Shown here in pieces: positions 41,653 to 49,602 of a stretch of DNA of 64,000 nucleotides. Position 1 is the first letter of the stretch. The number at the start of each line of letters is the position of its first letter. Both the position numbers and the translations under genes were made by a program. The stretch spans positions 806,001 to 870,000 of the forward strand of contig NZ_FXAZ01000001.1 in assembly GCF_900177815.1 (NCBI RefSeq), in the 5' to 3' direction. The notes under the pieces are model-generated. The model was not told the origin of the DNA, ran no database searches, and saw nothing but the letters and a program-made list of their open reading frames with translations. The stretch is from Paenibacillus aquistagni. GTDB taxonomy: Bacteria > Bacillota > Bacilli > Paenibacillales > Paenibacillaceae.

Positions 41653-41712
41653 GTGGTGCAAAGAAAAGCGGTATTCGCAGATCGCACAAGCCTTCATGCC
41701 AGCAGTCGATAA
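41653..41712 (+). pseudogene. Possible 5' remnant of an HPr/Crh-like gene
   Basis: A GTG with a strong ribosome site (GGAGAGGGC, 4 bases before) opens a 19-residue frame, MVQRKAVFADRTSLHASSR, then TAA. It matches the start of HPr/Crh proteins in spacing, with His at position 15 where HPr has its phosphorylated His and a Thr/Ser-Leu-His-Ala context. Nothing of the rest of an HPr gene follows. The match is short and could be chance. Confidence 0.3.
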
Positions 41713-41726
41713 TTAGATGCAAAGTA

Positions 41727-41735
41727 TGATACAAT
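41727..41735 (+). promoter_or_regulatory. Extended -10 promoter of gpsB
   Basis: TGATACAAT gives an extended -10 (TGn plus TACAAT), 75 bases before the gpsB start. No convincing -35. Confidence 0.45.
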
Positions 41736-41810
41736 ATCGATGTGTGTTGTAATTTTCATGTTGGAGCATCCCAGATTGATGATCCAACAGGGAGGGAGAA
41801 TTTTATCAAC

Positions 41811-42203
41811 ATGAGCAAGGGAAGTCGAATGGAGAATCTATCTCATTTGGGGATTGACTTATCCGCACAGGAAATTCATGATCAGGAATTCAATGTTCGT
41901 TTGCGCGGTTATGATACGGATGAGGTAAATGAATATTTGGACCGTATTATCCGAGACTACGATATCTTCTATACGATTATTCAGGATCAAGAAAGACAGA
42001 TTAAGGATTTGAAGGCACGCTTGGATGCTCGTGTGACTCCACCTGCACCAGCGCCGCAGCCTATTCCGGTGCCAACACCGTCTCCGATACAGCAGGCTCC
42101 GTCAGCTTCTTCTAGAGGCTTATCGCCGCTAGAGCTTGAGGACATTATGTATCGTTTGCGTGAGTTGGAGAAGAAAGTGTTTGGAAGTCCGCGCGGATTG
42201 TAA
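41811..42203 (+). CDS. gpsB: GpsB cell-division regulator (DivIVA-related)
   Basis: A 130-residue protein. Its N-terminal DivIVA-type domain has the hallmark 'EIHDQEFNVRLRGYDTDEVNEYLDRIIRDY' region, which binds membrane and short peptides of penicillin-binding proteins, then a coiled coil, a Pro-rich linker (about 75-95, 'PPAPAPQPIPVPTPSP') and the C-terminal trimerising helix 'LEDIMYRLRELEKKVFG'. GpsB shuttles PBPs between septum and side wall. GGGAGGGAG lies 11 bases before the ATG. A lone gene with a strong terminator. Confidence 0.92.
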   Translation: MSKGSRMENLSHLGIDLSAQEIHDQEFNVRLRGYDTDEVNEYLDRIIRDYDIFYTIIQDQERQIKDLKARLDARVTPPAPAPQPIPVPTPSPIQQAPSASSRGLSPLELEDIMYRLRELEKKVFGSPRGL

Positions 42204-42232
42204 TGAGTGTGATTTTGCGCCATAGATCGATG

Positions 42233-42263
42233 AAGCTTCAGCCTTAGGCTGAAGCTTTTTTTG
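42233..42263 (+). terminator. Terminator after gpsB
   Basis: AAGCTTCAGCC pairs with GGCTGAAGCTT (11 bp, loop TTA), followed by TTTTTT. Confidence 0.9.
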
Positions 42264-42282
42264 TTGCTTAGCAAGAAAAAGG

Positions 42283-42332
42283 TTGCATTAACTAATGGTA
42301 TTAGTTAAAATACAAACTAACATCATTAGTTT
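42283..42332 (+). promoter_or_regulatory. Promoter with two TetR-type operators
   Basis: TTGCAT (42283-42288), 17 bases, TAAAAT (42306-42311). The palindrome AACTAATGGTATTAGTT (42290-42306) fills the spacer, and a second, AAACTAACATCATTAGTTT (42314-42332), covers the start region. Centres are about 25 bases apart. Both share ACTAA/TTAGT half-sites, so they are probably bound by the TetR protein encoded at 43094. Confidence 0.7.
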
Positions 42333-42350
42333 ATTTTGGAGGAAACAAAT

Positions 42351-43058
42351 ATGCGAACAACGACCTTTGAGACGATTACCCAAATAACCTTTATGCCGCG
42401 CATCTTCCCAGTGAACTGTTATCTAGTGGAAGAGGAGCATGAATTAACGCTCATTGATGCAGCGATGTCCTACAGCGCACAGGGAATTATGGATGCAGCG
42501 AAAAAGATCGGCAAACCGATTACGAGCATGATACTGACTCACGCTCATTCGGATCATATTGGAGCATTGGATGCTTTGAAGGCAATGCTCCCCGAGGCCA
42601 AGGTTTATATTTCAAAACGTGATTCACGATTGTTGAAAATGGATCGCTCGCTCGATGCCGACGAGGAACAGCTGCCCATTCGCGGCGGACTGCAGGCCGT
42701 AATGACAGAACCCGATGTTCTGCTGCAAGATGGCGATCAGATCGGATCACTGCTCGCCGTTGCTACACCCGGACATACACCCGGCTCCTTCTCCTATTTA
42801 GATATGAGAAATCAGGCGCTTATTGCAGGCGATGCGCTTCAAGTTCGCGGCGGAGTAGCGGTTACAGGAGAATGGAGACCGCTCTTCCCGTTTCCTGCGA
42901 TGGCAACTTGGAGCAAGCAGCAGGCCCTTCACAGCGCAGAGAAGATTATGGCGCTTAAGCCTTCACTGCTAGGTGTTGGACATGGCAAGATGATCCAGAA
43001 GCCAGACCGAGTTATCGAACATGCGGTACAGCGTGCAGCAAGTGTCTTTATCGGTTAA
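42351..43058 (+). CDS. Metallo-beta-lactamase-fold hydrolase
   Basis: A 235-residue MBL-fold protein with the metal motif 'THAHSDHIGALDAL' (HxHxDH, about residues 63-70), a third His in 'ATPGHTPGS', an Asp in 'IAGDAL' and a final His in 'GVGHGKM'. The group covers glyoxalase II-like and other hydrolases; the substrate is unknown. GGAGGAAAC precedes ATG 42351. It is the first gene of a two-gene operon with a TetR regulator, behind twin operators, so expression should be ligand-induced. Confidence 0.85.
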   Translation: MRTTTFETITQITFMPRIFPVNCYLVEEEHELTLIDAAMSYSAQGIMDAAKKIGKPITSMILTHAHSDHIGALDALKAMLPEAKVYISKRDSRLLKMDRSLDADEEQLPIRGGLQAVMTEPDVLLQDGDQIGSLLAVATPGHTPGSFSYLDMRNQALIAGDALQVRGGVAVTGEWRPLFPFPAMATWSKQQALHSAEKIMALKPSLLGVGHGKMIQKPDRVIEHAVQRAASVFIG

Positions 43059-43093
43059 TATAAATGGTTGTAACGATAAGGAGGGACGAAGCG

Positions 43094-43663
43094 GTGTCTA
43101 GAAAAAAGAGAGCAGGGCTTGATACAGATGCAGTCGTGCAAGAAGCGATACAGCTCGCCGATGAGCTGGGTTACGATAAGCTAACCTTGGCTGCCTTGGC
43201 CGCAAGACTCGGCATTAAGACGCCTTCATTGTATAATCATATCCAAGGATTAGATGATCTCAGACAGCGGATGGCCATTCACGGCCTTGAGGGCTTGTAT
43301 TCAGCCTTGCTGCATGCAGTTAAGCTGGATGCTGGCAATCCCATTCAAGCCGTAGCGGAAGCTTATGTCGCCTTTGCGGATGAGAATCCAGGCGTATATG
43401 CTGCTTCCCTGCTAGCGCCTGATGCTCAGGTTCCTCGCTGGCAGGAGCTAGGCGAGCAGATTGTTCAGTTGATCAGCAATCTAGCAGAACCATACTCGTT
43501 GGAGCCTGATGAGGTCATTCACTGGGTTAGAGGCTTCCGCAGCATGCTGCACGGATTTGCTTCCTTACGTCAGGCTGGCGGGTTTGGCATGCCCATTGCG
43601 CTTGACGAGAGCCTTCAATATATGGTTAAAACCTATATGCGAGGAGCACAACCACAACGTTAG
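43094..43663 (+). CDS. TetR-family regulator with WHG-type C-terminus
   Basis: A 189-residue repressor. The helix-turn-helix is 'LTLAALAARLGIKTPSLYNHI' (residues about 31-51), where the Thr-Pro-Ser-Leu-Tyr recognition helix is that of the WHG subgroup of TetR proteins; 'FRSMLHGFASL' in the C-terminal domain fits too. GTG 43094 is preferred since AAGGAGGG stands 8 bases before it. It probably represses its own operon with the MBL-fold gene through the sites at 42290-42332. Confidence 0.85.
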   Translation: MSRKKRAGLDTDAVVQEAIQLADELGYDKLTLAALAARLGIKTPSLYNHIQGLDDLRQRMAIHGLEGLYSALLHAVKLDAGNPIQAVAEAYVAFADENPGVYAASLLAPDAQVPRWQELGEQIVQLISNLAEPYSLEPDEVIHWVRGFRSMLHGFASLRQAGGFGMPIALDESLQYMVKTYMRGAQPQR

Positions 43664-43772
43664 GGCATGGTTGTAAAGTGCCAATTGATAGGATAGGTTC
43701 ACTCGCTAGGCTGGTGGCAGGATTGTTTGCTAGTCTGTTGCATAGGAGAAAGCGGAGACATGGGGAAGAGGA

Positions 43773-44005
43773 ATGAGTCGATTGGAAACATTCGATATCT
43801 TTGATTCAAGTAACAAGCGGATGGGGCAGGCTTGGTCGTCGAGCCTTCAACAGGTGAATACATCGATACAGAGCGTTTGTTTAAACAAGAGAACTTTGTC
43901 CCGCATCATCCGACATACTTTGAGGCTTTGTTCCGTATGATGGAAGAGGAGTCAAGGAACATTGCAAAAGGAATGAACAACGACAGAGCGGGGGATGTGG
44001 AATGA
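43773..44005 (+). pseudogene. Deleted Nudix (IPP-isomerase-like) gene remnant
   Basis: The start of one frame (ATG 43773) reads MSRLETFDIFDSSNKRMGQ, like the N-terminus of IPP-isomerase-type Nudix proteins. After about 60 bases a different frame (43832-44005) reads 'GEYIDTERLFKQENFVPHHP', 'TYFEALFRMMEEE', like the C-terminus of the same family. The Nudix box and whole middle are absent, so an internal deletion with a frame change is inferred. The stop overlaps the next gene's start as ATGA, a trace of old translational coupling. The rest of the gap 43664-43772 holds nothing I can name. Confidence 0.5.
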
Positions 44006-45078
44006 CGAAGCGAATTCTGCTTACAGGTGGAGGATCAACCGGGCATGTCGCGGTGAATTTAGCTCTCATTCCACAGTTTGTTGAAGAGGACTGGGATATT
44101 CATTATATAGGATCTCACGGAGGCATTGAATCCAAGCTGATGAGGCAACAGCAGCAGGTTCATTATATCGGGATTGCATCGGGCAAGCTGAGGAGATATT
44201 GGAGTCTTTCCAACCTATCTGATCCATTTCGGGTGCTGCTAGGAGTAGCGCAAGCCTATCGGCATATTCGCAGAATCAAGCCGCATGTCGTCTTTTCAAA
44301 GGGAGGATTTGTGTCTGTTCCTGTCGTGCTTGCAGCTCGCTTGAACGGCATACCGGTCGTTATCCATGAATCAGATCTAACGCCAGGGCTAGCCAATCGT
44401 CTTGTCCTTCCTTATGTGCAGACGATCTGCACTACATTTGAGGAGACGAAGCCGTACATCAGATCATCTGAGAAAGTGGTCCACCTCGGTGCAATAGTGC
44501 GCAAGGAATTGTTTCACGGCAGTAAGGAGGAAGGGTATCGCTATTGCCAGCTGAAGCCAAGCAAGAAGCCTATTATTGTGGTCATGGGCGGGAGCTTGGG
44601 CGCCAGAGCAATCAATGAGGCGGTACGCAAAGCGCTGCCAGAGCTTGTCACGCATTATCAGATTGTGCACCTGTGTGGGGCAGGACAGCTCGATAAGCAG
44701 CAGAATCATCCCTCCTATCGCCAATATGAGTATTTATCGGAGGAGCTTCCTCATGTCCTAGCCATGGGGGACATGGTCATTACGAGGGCGGGTTCGAATT
44801 CCATCTTTGAAATGCTGGCGCTAGGCAAGCCGATGTTGTTGATCCCGCTGCCTCTGTCATCGAGCAGAGGTGATCAGCTTCTAAATGCCGAGTCGTTCAA
44901 GAAGCAAGGGTATGGTGAAGTGCTGCAAGAAGAGGAGCTGACAGCGGGTTCGCTCGTGCGCGCTTTGGAGCGACTTCAGGCAAGATATCCTAGCATTGTA
45001 CAAGAGATGAGAAGCGCCCAAGGCAGGGATCGTACCTTGGAGCTTGTCACGCTGCTTAAGCAGGCGGCACTGGATTAA
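44002..45078 (+). CDS. murG: MurG-type UDP-GlcNAc:lipid I N-acetylglucosaminyltransferase
   Basis: A 358-residue GT28 enzyme. 'ILLTGGGSTGHV' is the N-terminal glycine-rich loop; 'VFSKGGFVSVPVVLAARLNGIPVVIHESD' contains the acceptor-side KGG and HE motifs; 'VVMGGSLGARAINE' and 'VITRAGSNSIFEMLALGKPMLLIPLP' form the UDP-GlcNAc site. MurG makes lipid II at the inner face of the membrane. There are no other division/cell-wall genes nearby, so this may be the second MurG copy that several Bacillales carry outside the dcw cluster; that is inference. Confidence 0.88.
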   Translation: MTKRILLTGGGSTGHVAVNLALIPQFVEEDWDIHYIGSHGGIESKLMRQQQQVHYIGIASGKLRRYWSLSNLSDPFRVLLGVAQAYRHIRRIKPHVVFSKGGFVSVPVVLAARLNGIPVVIHESDLTPGLANRLVLPYVQTICTTFEETKPYIRSSEKVVHLGAIVRKELFHGSKEEGYRYCQLKPSKKPIIVVMGGSLGARAINEAVRKALPELVTHYQIVHLCGAGQLDKQQNHPSYRQYEYLSEELPHVLAMGDMVITRAGSNSIFEMLALGKPMLLIPLPLSSSRGDQLLNAESFKKQGYGEVLQEEELTAGSLVRALERLQARYPSIVQEMRSAQGRDRTLELVTLLKQAALD

Positions 45079-45123
45079 ACGCGAATAAAGTCTTGATGTT
45101 CAAGGCTTTGTTCGCGTTTTTTT
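45079..45123 (+). terminator. Terminator after murG
   Basis: ACGCGAATAAAGTCTTGA and TCAAGGCTTTGTTCGCGT form a long stem with G-T pairs and a mismatch, followed by TTTTTTT. Confidence 0.8.
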
Positions 45124-45226
45124 GCTTGTATAAAGATGGATCGCTATTGTCTTAGTCAAGAACATGCTGGTATGATAAGTGGAAAATGACACCAAATGAG
45201 TGTAGCGCACACTGGGGGCATGAAGA

Positions 45227-45745
45227 GTGGGGCTTGAACTTCGACAGTTATCCAAGATGGATGATATGCGCTTTTATCAGATGATGCAGGAGATGGGACC
45301 AGGAGAGAATGGCTTTCATAACAGCATGTATGGCTTGACGCCGCAGCAGTTCCGTCATGCGCTAAGCGGTGCTGATAAAATGTCGCGCGGCTTGTTCTTG
45401 CAGCCTCAGTTTGTTGCACAGACCACGTATTGGCTCATGCTTGATGAGAGGCCGCTAGGGCTTGGCAAGCTGCGGCACGCGCTTAATGCCTCGCTGCGAG
45501 AGCGTGGAGGGCATATTGGCTATGCGATTCGTCCAAGTGAGAGAGGAAGAGGATATGGCAGGGCCATTCTCAGGTTGTTGGTGGAGGAAGCTCGTTATCG
45601 TGGAATGGAAGCAGTGCTGCTGACGTGTTGGGAGGAGAACGAACCTTCTAGAAGAGTAATAGAGTCGAATCTAGGCATGCTGCATGAGATTAAGGACGGG
45701 ATCTGCAAGTATTGGATTCAAACGAACGACATAGGGCAAGTGTAA
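45227..45745 (+). CDS. GNAT-family N-acetyltransferase
   Basis: A 172-residue acetyltransferase. 'HIGYAIRPSERGRGYGRAILRLLVEEA' contains the RxxGxG acetyl-CoA loop, and 'VLLTCWEENEPSRRVIESNLGML' is the motif-B helix. The form resembles predicted acetyltransferases of the RimL/YjgM type; substrate unknown. GTG 45227 is the start, with a weak TGGGGGC site. It converges on tatA. Confidence 0.75.
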   Translation: MGLELRQLSKMDDMRFYQMMQEMGPGENGFHNSMYGLTPQQFRHALSGADKMSRGLFLQPQFVAQTTYWLMLDERPLGLGKLRHALNASLRERGGHIGYAIRPSERGRGYGRAILRLLVEEARYRGMEAVLLTCWEENEPSRRVIESNLGMLHEIKDGICKYWIQTNDIGQV

Positions 45746-45803
45746 GCTCAAGGAACAGGAGGTGTGAGCCACTGTGTATACTCTTGATCTAACGGAACAA
45801 ATA

Positions 45804-45832
45804 AAGGAGCCTTGCTGGAAGCAGGCTCCTTC
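45804..45832 (-). terminator. Terminator of the phoX-tatA operon
   Basis: AAGGAGCC...GGCTCCTT hairpin; on the minus strand it is followed by TATTTG. It may also serve the convergent GNAT gene. Confidence 0.6.
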
Positions 45833-45851
45833 TAACCAACTTGGCATGAGA

Positions 45852-46070
45852 TTAAGAAGATCGATTGGATTGGTCGGAAGAGGGAACGTTCTTGCTCTGC
45901 TCAGTCCCTTCTTCTTGACTACTCATAAGTCCTCTTGTTGCTTGCTTGAATTCACTTAATGTTCGGCCGAAGGCGCGTCCTAACTCAGGCAGCTTTGAGG
46001 GGCCGAAGATTAGCAAAGCGATAATGAGGATTAGGATTAACCCTCCAATTCCGATATTGGCAAATGGCAT
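45852..46070 (-). CDS. tatA: TatA-type twin-arginine translocase subunit
   Basis: A 72-residue TatA/E protein: a short N-terminal TM helix ('[16 protein letters not shown]'), the [14 protein letters not shown] hinge, an amphipathic helix ('[14 protein letters not shown]') and a polar tail. TatA forms the pore part of the Tat system that exports folded proteins. AAGGAGTGG precedes the ATG. It follows phoX by 42 bases on the same strand, so the Tat-dependent phosphatase and a translocase subunit are co-transcribed. No tatC is in the window. Confidence 0.93.
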   Translation of the reverse strand: MPFANIGIGGLILILIIALLIFGPSKLPELGRAFGRTLSEFKQATRGLMSSQEEGTEQSKNVPSSDQSNRSS

Positions 46071-46112
46071 TGGACCACTCCTTATAGCAGGGTAAACAAT
46101 AGAAGACTAAGG

Positions 46113-47783
46113 TTAGCTCAGCTTAAAGCCGCTAATGGCTACGACACCACAGCGGGCGATCTTGTCCCCTTTGCGATGAGGCCATGTGCTGGTAGGTTTG
46201 CTCAGGTCGGTGGTATTCTCACCCGGATGCTGCACAGATATGAAGAGCGTATCTTCATTGGGCGTAAAAAAAGGTCCAGTAAGCTCTGAATCGATAGGTG
46301 CTGAAGCAAATTGCATTGCAACGCCTTTATTGCCTCCGGTAGTTGGGATAACAAACAGTCCGTTGTTCATGAAGGATTTATACACGCCTTTATTATGGCT
46401 GCTTGTGGAGATATCAGTTACAACCCACAGCTGGGCATTGGAGTCAAAAATGAGGTTGTCTGGGGAGCTGAAGCCAGATTGTCTGCCGCCAGCCGCGAAG
46501 ATCTCAAAATCAAATTCATTTGCTGCAAGATTGTCCTGCGCTTCAAAGATGCGAGTAATATGGCCATGAATGTTGCCGTGGGTGTCATTATTCGTATGGC
46601 AAATAAATACGGTGTTATCAAACGGAGAGATCTCAATATCCTCAGGCCGGTCAGTGGGTGTGCCGCCAACGAGCAGGGCTGCTTCATGACAATAAGTAAC
46701 AACATCCCCCTGCGTCTTGTAACGTTGTACAAGCTCTTCTTTTGTCATGCTGACGCCGTAAGGAACTTTGAAGTGTTCAGAAGACAGCACCTTGGATACG
46801 GCTTCAATTGTTACTTCGAGCCACTGTCCTTTTTTGAAGTTAGCAACGTAGAGCACGCCATCTTCCAGCAGCTTGGCATTTGCACGGCCTTCAGCCTTGT
46901 TATAGGTTCCTTTGCTGATGTACTTGTACACGCAAGCGTCCTTCTTGTCGTCTCCCATGTAGACAACGATGCGTCCGTTAGAAGCTAATCCCATCGCGGT
47001 ATTCTCATGGTTGAAGCGTCCAAGAGCGGTATGCTTCTTGCGATACTGCGCATCTTTGGGATCGATCTCTACGACCCAGCCATAATGAGTCGGATCAAGC
47101 TTGGCGTGATTCGCGGTCTCCTGGAAGTTCTCCTCACATGACAGCACGGTATTCCACAAGGTTATGCCGCCTGAGCAGTTGGCGAAGGTGCCTTGAACCT
47201 TAGCTGCTTGATTGACAGCGGCGGAGCCTTTGGCTGGACCTGTGAGCTCGAAGGAAGTAAAGCCATTAATACGGCGTGCATATGTTGAGGTGGGGTCAAG
47301 TTTCCAGACGCCTTGCTCGTTTTTGTAGATTTCCGTAACGGACATGCCTTGGTAATACAGTTCCTTCTCGACTTGAACAGCGGTAAGCTGATCGTTATGA
47401 ATCGGACCAAGGGAGAAGATATTGGTGTATTCATGGTTTGTAACAAGGAGACCGCGATCTGAGCCTTGGAGTGGAAAATACGCGTTGTAATCGCAGCCTT
47501 GGCCGAATTTTTCCCCAGCAGGATTAATCCTGTCGTCATAGGCGGCAACAACATCATATCTGAAGCGGGGCGGCAGCACGAGCTTGTCTTCCTTGGAAGG
47601 AGCAATCGGTTCAAAGAACCCACTCACTCGATTGGTGGAGAAGCCAAACAAGTGGTCTGCCGTAGAGGATAACGCGGATGCTTTGCCCTCTAAGGTTCCA
47701 AGACCTGCAGATGCTGCAGCGAGCGCTGCTGCACCAGTGCCAAGGTAAGATAGAAACGTGCGACGATTCATCGATTCACTCAC
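46113..47783 (-). CDS. phoX: PhoX-like alkaline phosphatase, Tat-exported (DUF839)
   Basis: A 556-residue protein with a twin-arginine signal ('MNRRTFLSYLGTGAAALAAASAG', cut here to its key RR at residues 7-8 and the hydrophobic Ala-rich core). The mature part has PhoX/DUF839 features: 'FRYDVVAAYDDRINPAG', 'LLVTNHEYTN', 'LSCEENFQETANH', 'NHENTAMGLASNGRIVVYMGDD', 'EDIEISPFDNTVFICHTNND' and 'FSSPDNLIFDSNAQLWVVTD'. PhoX enzymes are calcium/iron-dependent phosphatases. GTG 47783 has AAGGAGTGA 6 bases upstream. Confidence 0.88.
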   Translation of the reverse strand: MSESMNRRTFLSYLGTGAAALAAASAGLGTLEGKASALSSTADHLFGFSTNRVSGFFEPIAPSKEDKLVLPPRFRYDVVAAYDDRINPAGEKFGQGCDYNAYFPLQGSDRGLLVTNHEYTNIFSLGPIHNDQLTAVQVEKELYYQGMSVTEIYKNEQGVWKLDPTSTYARRINGFTSFELTGPAKGSAAVNQAAKVQGTFANCSGGITLWNTVLSCEENFQETANHAKLDPTHYGWVVEIDPKDAQYRKKHTALGRFNHENTAMGLASNGRIVVYMGDDKKDACVYKYISKGTYNKAEGRANAKLLEDGVLYVANFKKGQWLEVTIEAVSKVLSSEHFKVPYGVSMTKEELVQRYKTQGDVVTYCHEAALLVGGTPTDRPEDIEISPFDNTVFICHTNNDTHGNIHGHITRIFEAQDNLAANEFDFEIFAAGGRQSGFSSPDNLIFDSNAQLWVVTDISTSSHNKGVYKSFMNNGLFVIPTTGGNKGVAMQFASAPIDSELTGPFFTPNEDTLFISVQHPGENTTDLSKPTSTWPHRKGDKIARCGVVAISGFKLS

Positions 47784-47808
47784 AAATGTTCACTCCTTAT
47801 TTACATAG

Positions 47809-47861
47809 ATTATCTTCGCTCGGGACAAGTGTAAGGGACATTTGTAAACGTCGTTCGTCAA
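47809..47861 (-). promoter_or_regulatory. phoX promoter with TTACA-like repeats
   Basis: On the minus strand GATAAT (47814-47809) may be the -10. Upstream, TTGACG, TTTACA and CTTACA begin 13 bases apart (47861, 47848, 47835). They resemble the TT-ACA repeats of Bacillus PhoP boxes, though the usual spacing is about 11. Phosphate control is a guess. Confidence 0.35.
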
Positions 47862-47979
47862 TCATGTTGAAATAATATGAAGATATCGTAAGGATGGACG
47901 AAATAACAGATTTATCGGAGAAAGATGATGATCGACATAGTTGAATCCAGTAAATATCGTGGTGAAGGGAAGGAGAGCA

Positions 47980-48147
47980 ATGGGGGCGTTTGCGGTATAT
48001 GCATTCTTCATACTGATCCTTGCCATGATCATCTATGGGGCTGTGAGAAGGGCTATAAATGATTCTCGGCTTACTGAATTGACAGAGAAGAAGATAGAAT
48101 TGCTGGAGGAAATAAAAAGCCTGCTGGAAAACCAGCAGGCAAGATAG
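47980..48147 (+). CDS. 55-residue membrane peptide with coiled-coil tail
   Basis: MGAFAVYAFFILILAMIIYG begins a product with one TM helix (about 4-20), then 'RRAINDSRLTELTEKKIEL' and 'LEEIKSLLENQQAR', a charged heptad-like helix. AAGGAGAGC precedes the ATG, which is preferred over the upstream in-frame ATG 47941 that has no site. Function unknown. Its last codons contain the hairpin that terminates the convergent DinB gene. Confidence 0.6.
   Translation: MGAFAVYAFFILILAMIIYGAVRRAINDSRLTELTEKKIELLEEIKSLLENQQAR
48111..48140 (-). terminator. Terminator of the DinB gene, inside a coding end
   Basis: GCCTGCTGG (48132-48140 on the complement) pairs with CCAGCAGGC (48119-48127) over TTTT; on the minus strand it is followed by TTTTTATT. 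It lies within the last ten codons of the plus-strand gene ending at 48147. Confidence 0.75.
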
Positions 48148-48164
48148 GCAGCCAGCAGTCTCGG

Positions 48165-48683
48165 TTAATTCGACTTGCGTCTTGGAATAGTGAGCGTCTG
48201 CCATTGATCTCCCTTAAGGAGCTTGGCAATAAACACGATTTGCCCAACATGGTAGGCATAATGGGCAACCTGACGCTCGATCGCATCAATGACGGACATC
48301 GGCTGGTTCCGGATTGTGATGGTGCGAAGGAGGTCATCTGGCGTTAACGTGCTAAGCTCAGCGAGAAACACGCTCCAGCCATGCTCCCAGACTTGCAGCA
48401 TTTCCTCTTTGCTTGAGAGAGTTGCAGCAAATTCATCATCACGATGACGATCAGGCTTCTCGCCATCAGTGGTTAAGAAGTTGGTCCATCGAGAGATCAT
48501 ATTTCCGCTCATATGCTTGACGATGACAGAGATACTGTTGCTGTCCTCATGTGGAGACCAGAACAGATCTTGTTCCTGAAGCTGCAGAAAAGTTTGATCT
48601 CCATTTTTCTTTACTTCAGAAAATCGGTTCTTCACTGCTGTAAGATAGCTTTCGCCTAGAGTATGCGGGGATGCTTCTGTCAT
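48165..48683 (-). CDS. DinB-superfamily protein (DUF1572-like)
   Basis: A 172-residue four-helix protein: 'SVIVKHMSGNMISRWTNFLTTDGEKP' and 'IERQVAHYAYHVGQIVFIAKLL' hold the metal-site His pair typical of DinB/DUF1572 proteins, which are thought to be thiol-dependent or metal-dependent enzymes. GGAGG lies 7 bases before ATG 48683, preferred over the upstream ATG 48716. Confidence 0.8.
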   Translation of the reverse strand: MTEASPHTLGESYLTAVKNRFSEVKKNGDQTFLQLQEQDLFWSPHEDSNSISVIVKHMSGNMISRWTNFLTTDGEKPDRHRDDEFAATLSSKEEMLQVWEHGWSVFLAELSTLTPDDLLRTITIRNQPMSVIDAIERQVAHYAYHVGQIVFIAKLLKGDQWQTLTIPRRKSN

Positions 48684-48862
48684 AGTATCAACCTCCATCT
48701 TCTTATTCAAAAACATGCGGAAGTAAATCAGAGTTTGCGACGCTTCGCTGTTGCTTTCGAATTATAGAATATAATTTTGCAAAGGACAAGATGTGTTTGC
48801 TGCGAGCCTGGCATATGGATTTAGTAAGTGGAAAAATAAAGGAATGGTAAAGGAGGGTGAGC

Positions 48863-49414
48863 ATGGGGTTTACTTTTATTGCTTGGGGTCTCGTATTTGT
48901 ACTGTTGTCTTTCAAAATACAAGAAGTGGACATCCTGCCGGATATCGTAGGTTATATTCTGATCTTTATTGGCCTTAGCAAGATAGAGCACTATCATTCC
49001 AATTTCCGCAAAGCGAAAATGCTCTCCGTCGTATTTATTGTACTGTCCCTGATTGGCATGTTCCAGATCCGCTGGACCAATCCAGACGGTGTATTTATTG
49101 CGGGCGGAGTGCTGCTGGGATTGGTGTTTTTGATGCTGCAGCTGTGCCTATTCTACTTCATTTTTATCGGCATGGAGGAGGGTTCTCGGAATCGAGGTCT
49201 TATCGAACTGTCGACCCTTGCGAGAAGACGCTGGACACAGTACTTTCTCTTTACGGTTCTCATATTTATTTCCATGCTGATCATTTGGATGGCCCCCATC
49301 CTATTAGGTCCAGCTGTCGCCTTCATTGGATTTATCCTTTCCATCGTGCTTACGTATCTGATGGTTACCGTGTGCATGCGTGCGGAACGGGAATGGAGTT
49401 CAATGAACAGATGA
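48863..49414 (+). CDS. Multi-pass membrane protein, unknown function
   Basis: A 183-residue protein with about six TM segments and few charged loops. 'WGLVFVLLSFKIQEVDILPDIVGYILIFIGLSKI' is a pattern seen in uncharacterised Bacillales membrane proteins; I cannot name the family. AAAGGAGGG is 5-6 bases before ATG 48863, so this is chosen over GTG 48857. The following 188 bases hold no gene but contain the palindrome ATGTTAGTAACAT at 49465. Confidence 0.65.
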   Translation: MGFTFIAWGLVFVLLSFKIQEVDILPDIVGYILIFIGLSKIEHYHSNFRKAKMLSVVFIVLSLIGMFQIRWTNPDGVFIAGGVLLGLVFLMLQLCLFYFIFIGMEEGSRNRGLIELSTLARRRWTQYFLFTVLIFISMLIIWMAPILLGPAVAFIGFILSIVLTYLMVTVCMRAEREWSSMNR

Positions 49415-49602
49415 TCATTATGAAAAGAGTCGGGAAAGTGTCATGCAAGCAGCCTTGCCTTCGTATGTTAGTAACATGTGAAGCCAGGATGTCCCGATTG
49501 TGCCTGCAACATGAAGTGAGCGATAGGACATAGCGCATGTAGTATGAATGAGCGTATGTTCTTTGGCGGCATAATCGAATAATCGTAGTAGGAGTGTACA
49601 TA

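Noticed and set aside
46311-46988. Plus-strand open frame of 225 codons across phoX
   Set aside because: Antisense to a gene with convincing PhoX motifs; no ribosome site and no recognisable domain.
49465-49477. Palindrome ATGTTAGTAACAT as an operator
   Set aside because: Short, with no regulator gene nearby and no promoter hexamers around it; kept only as a note.
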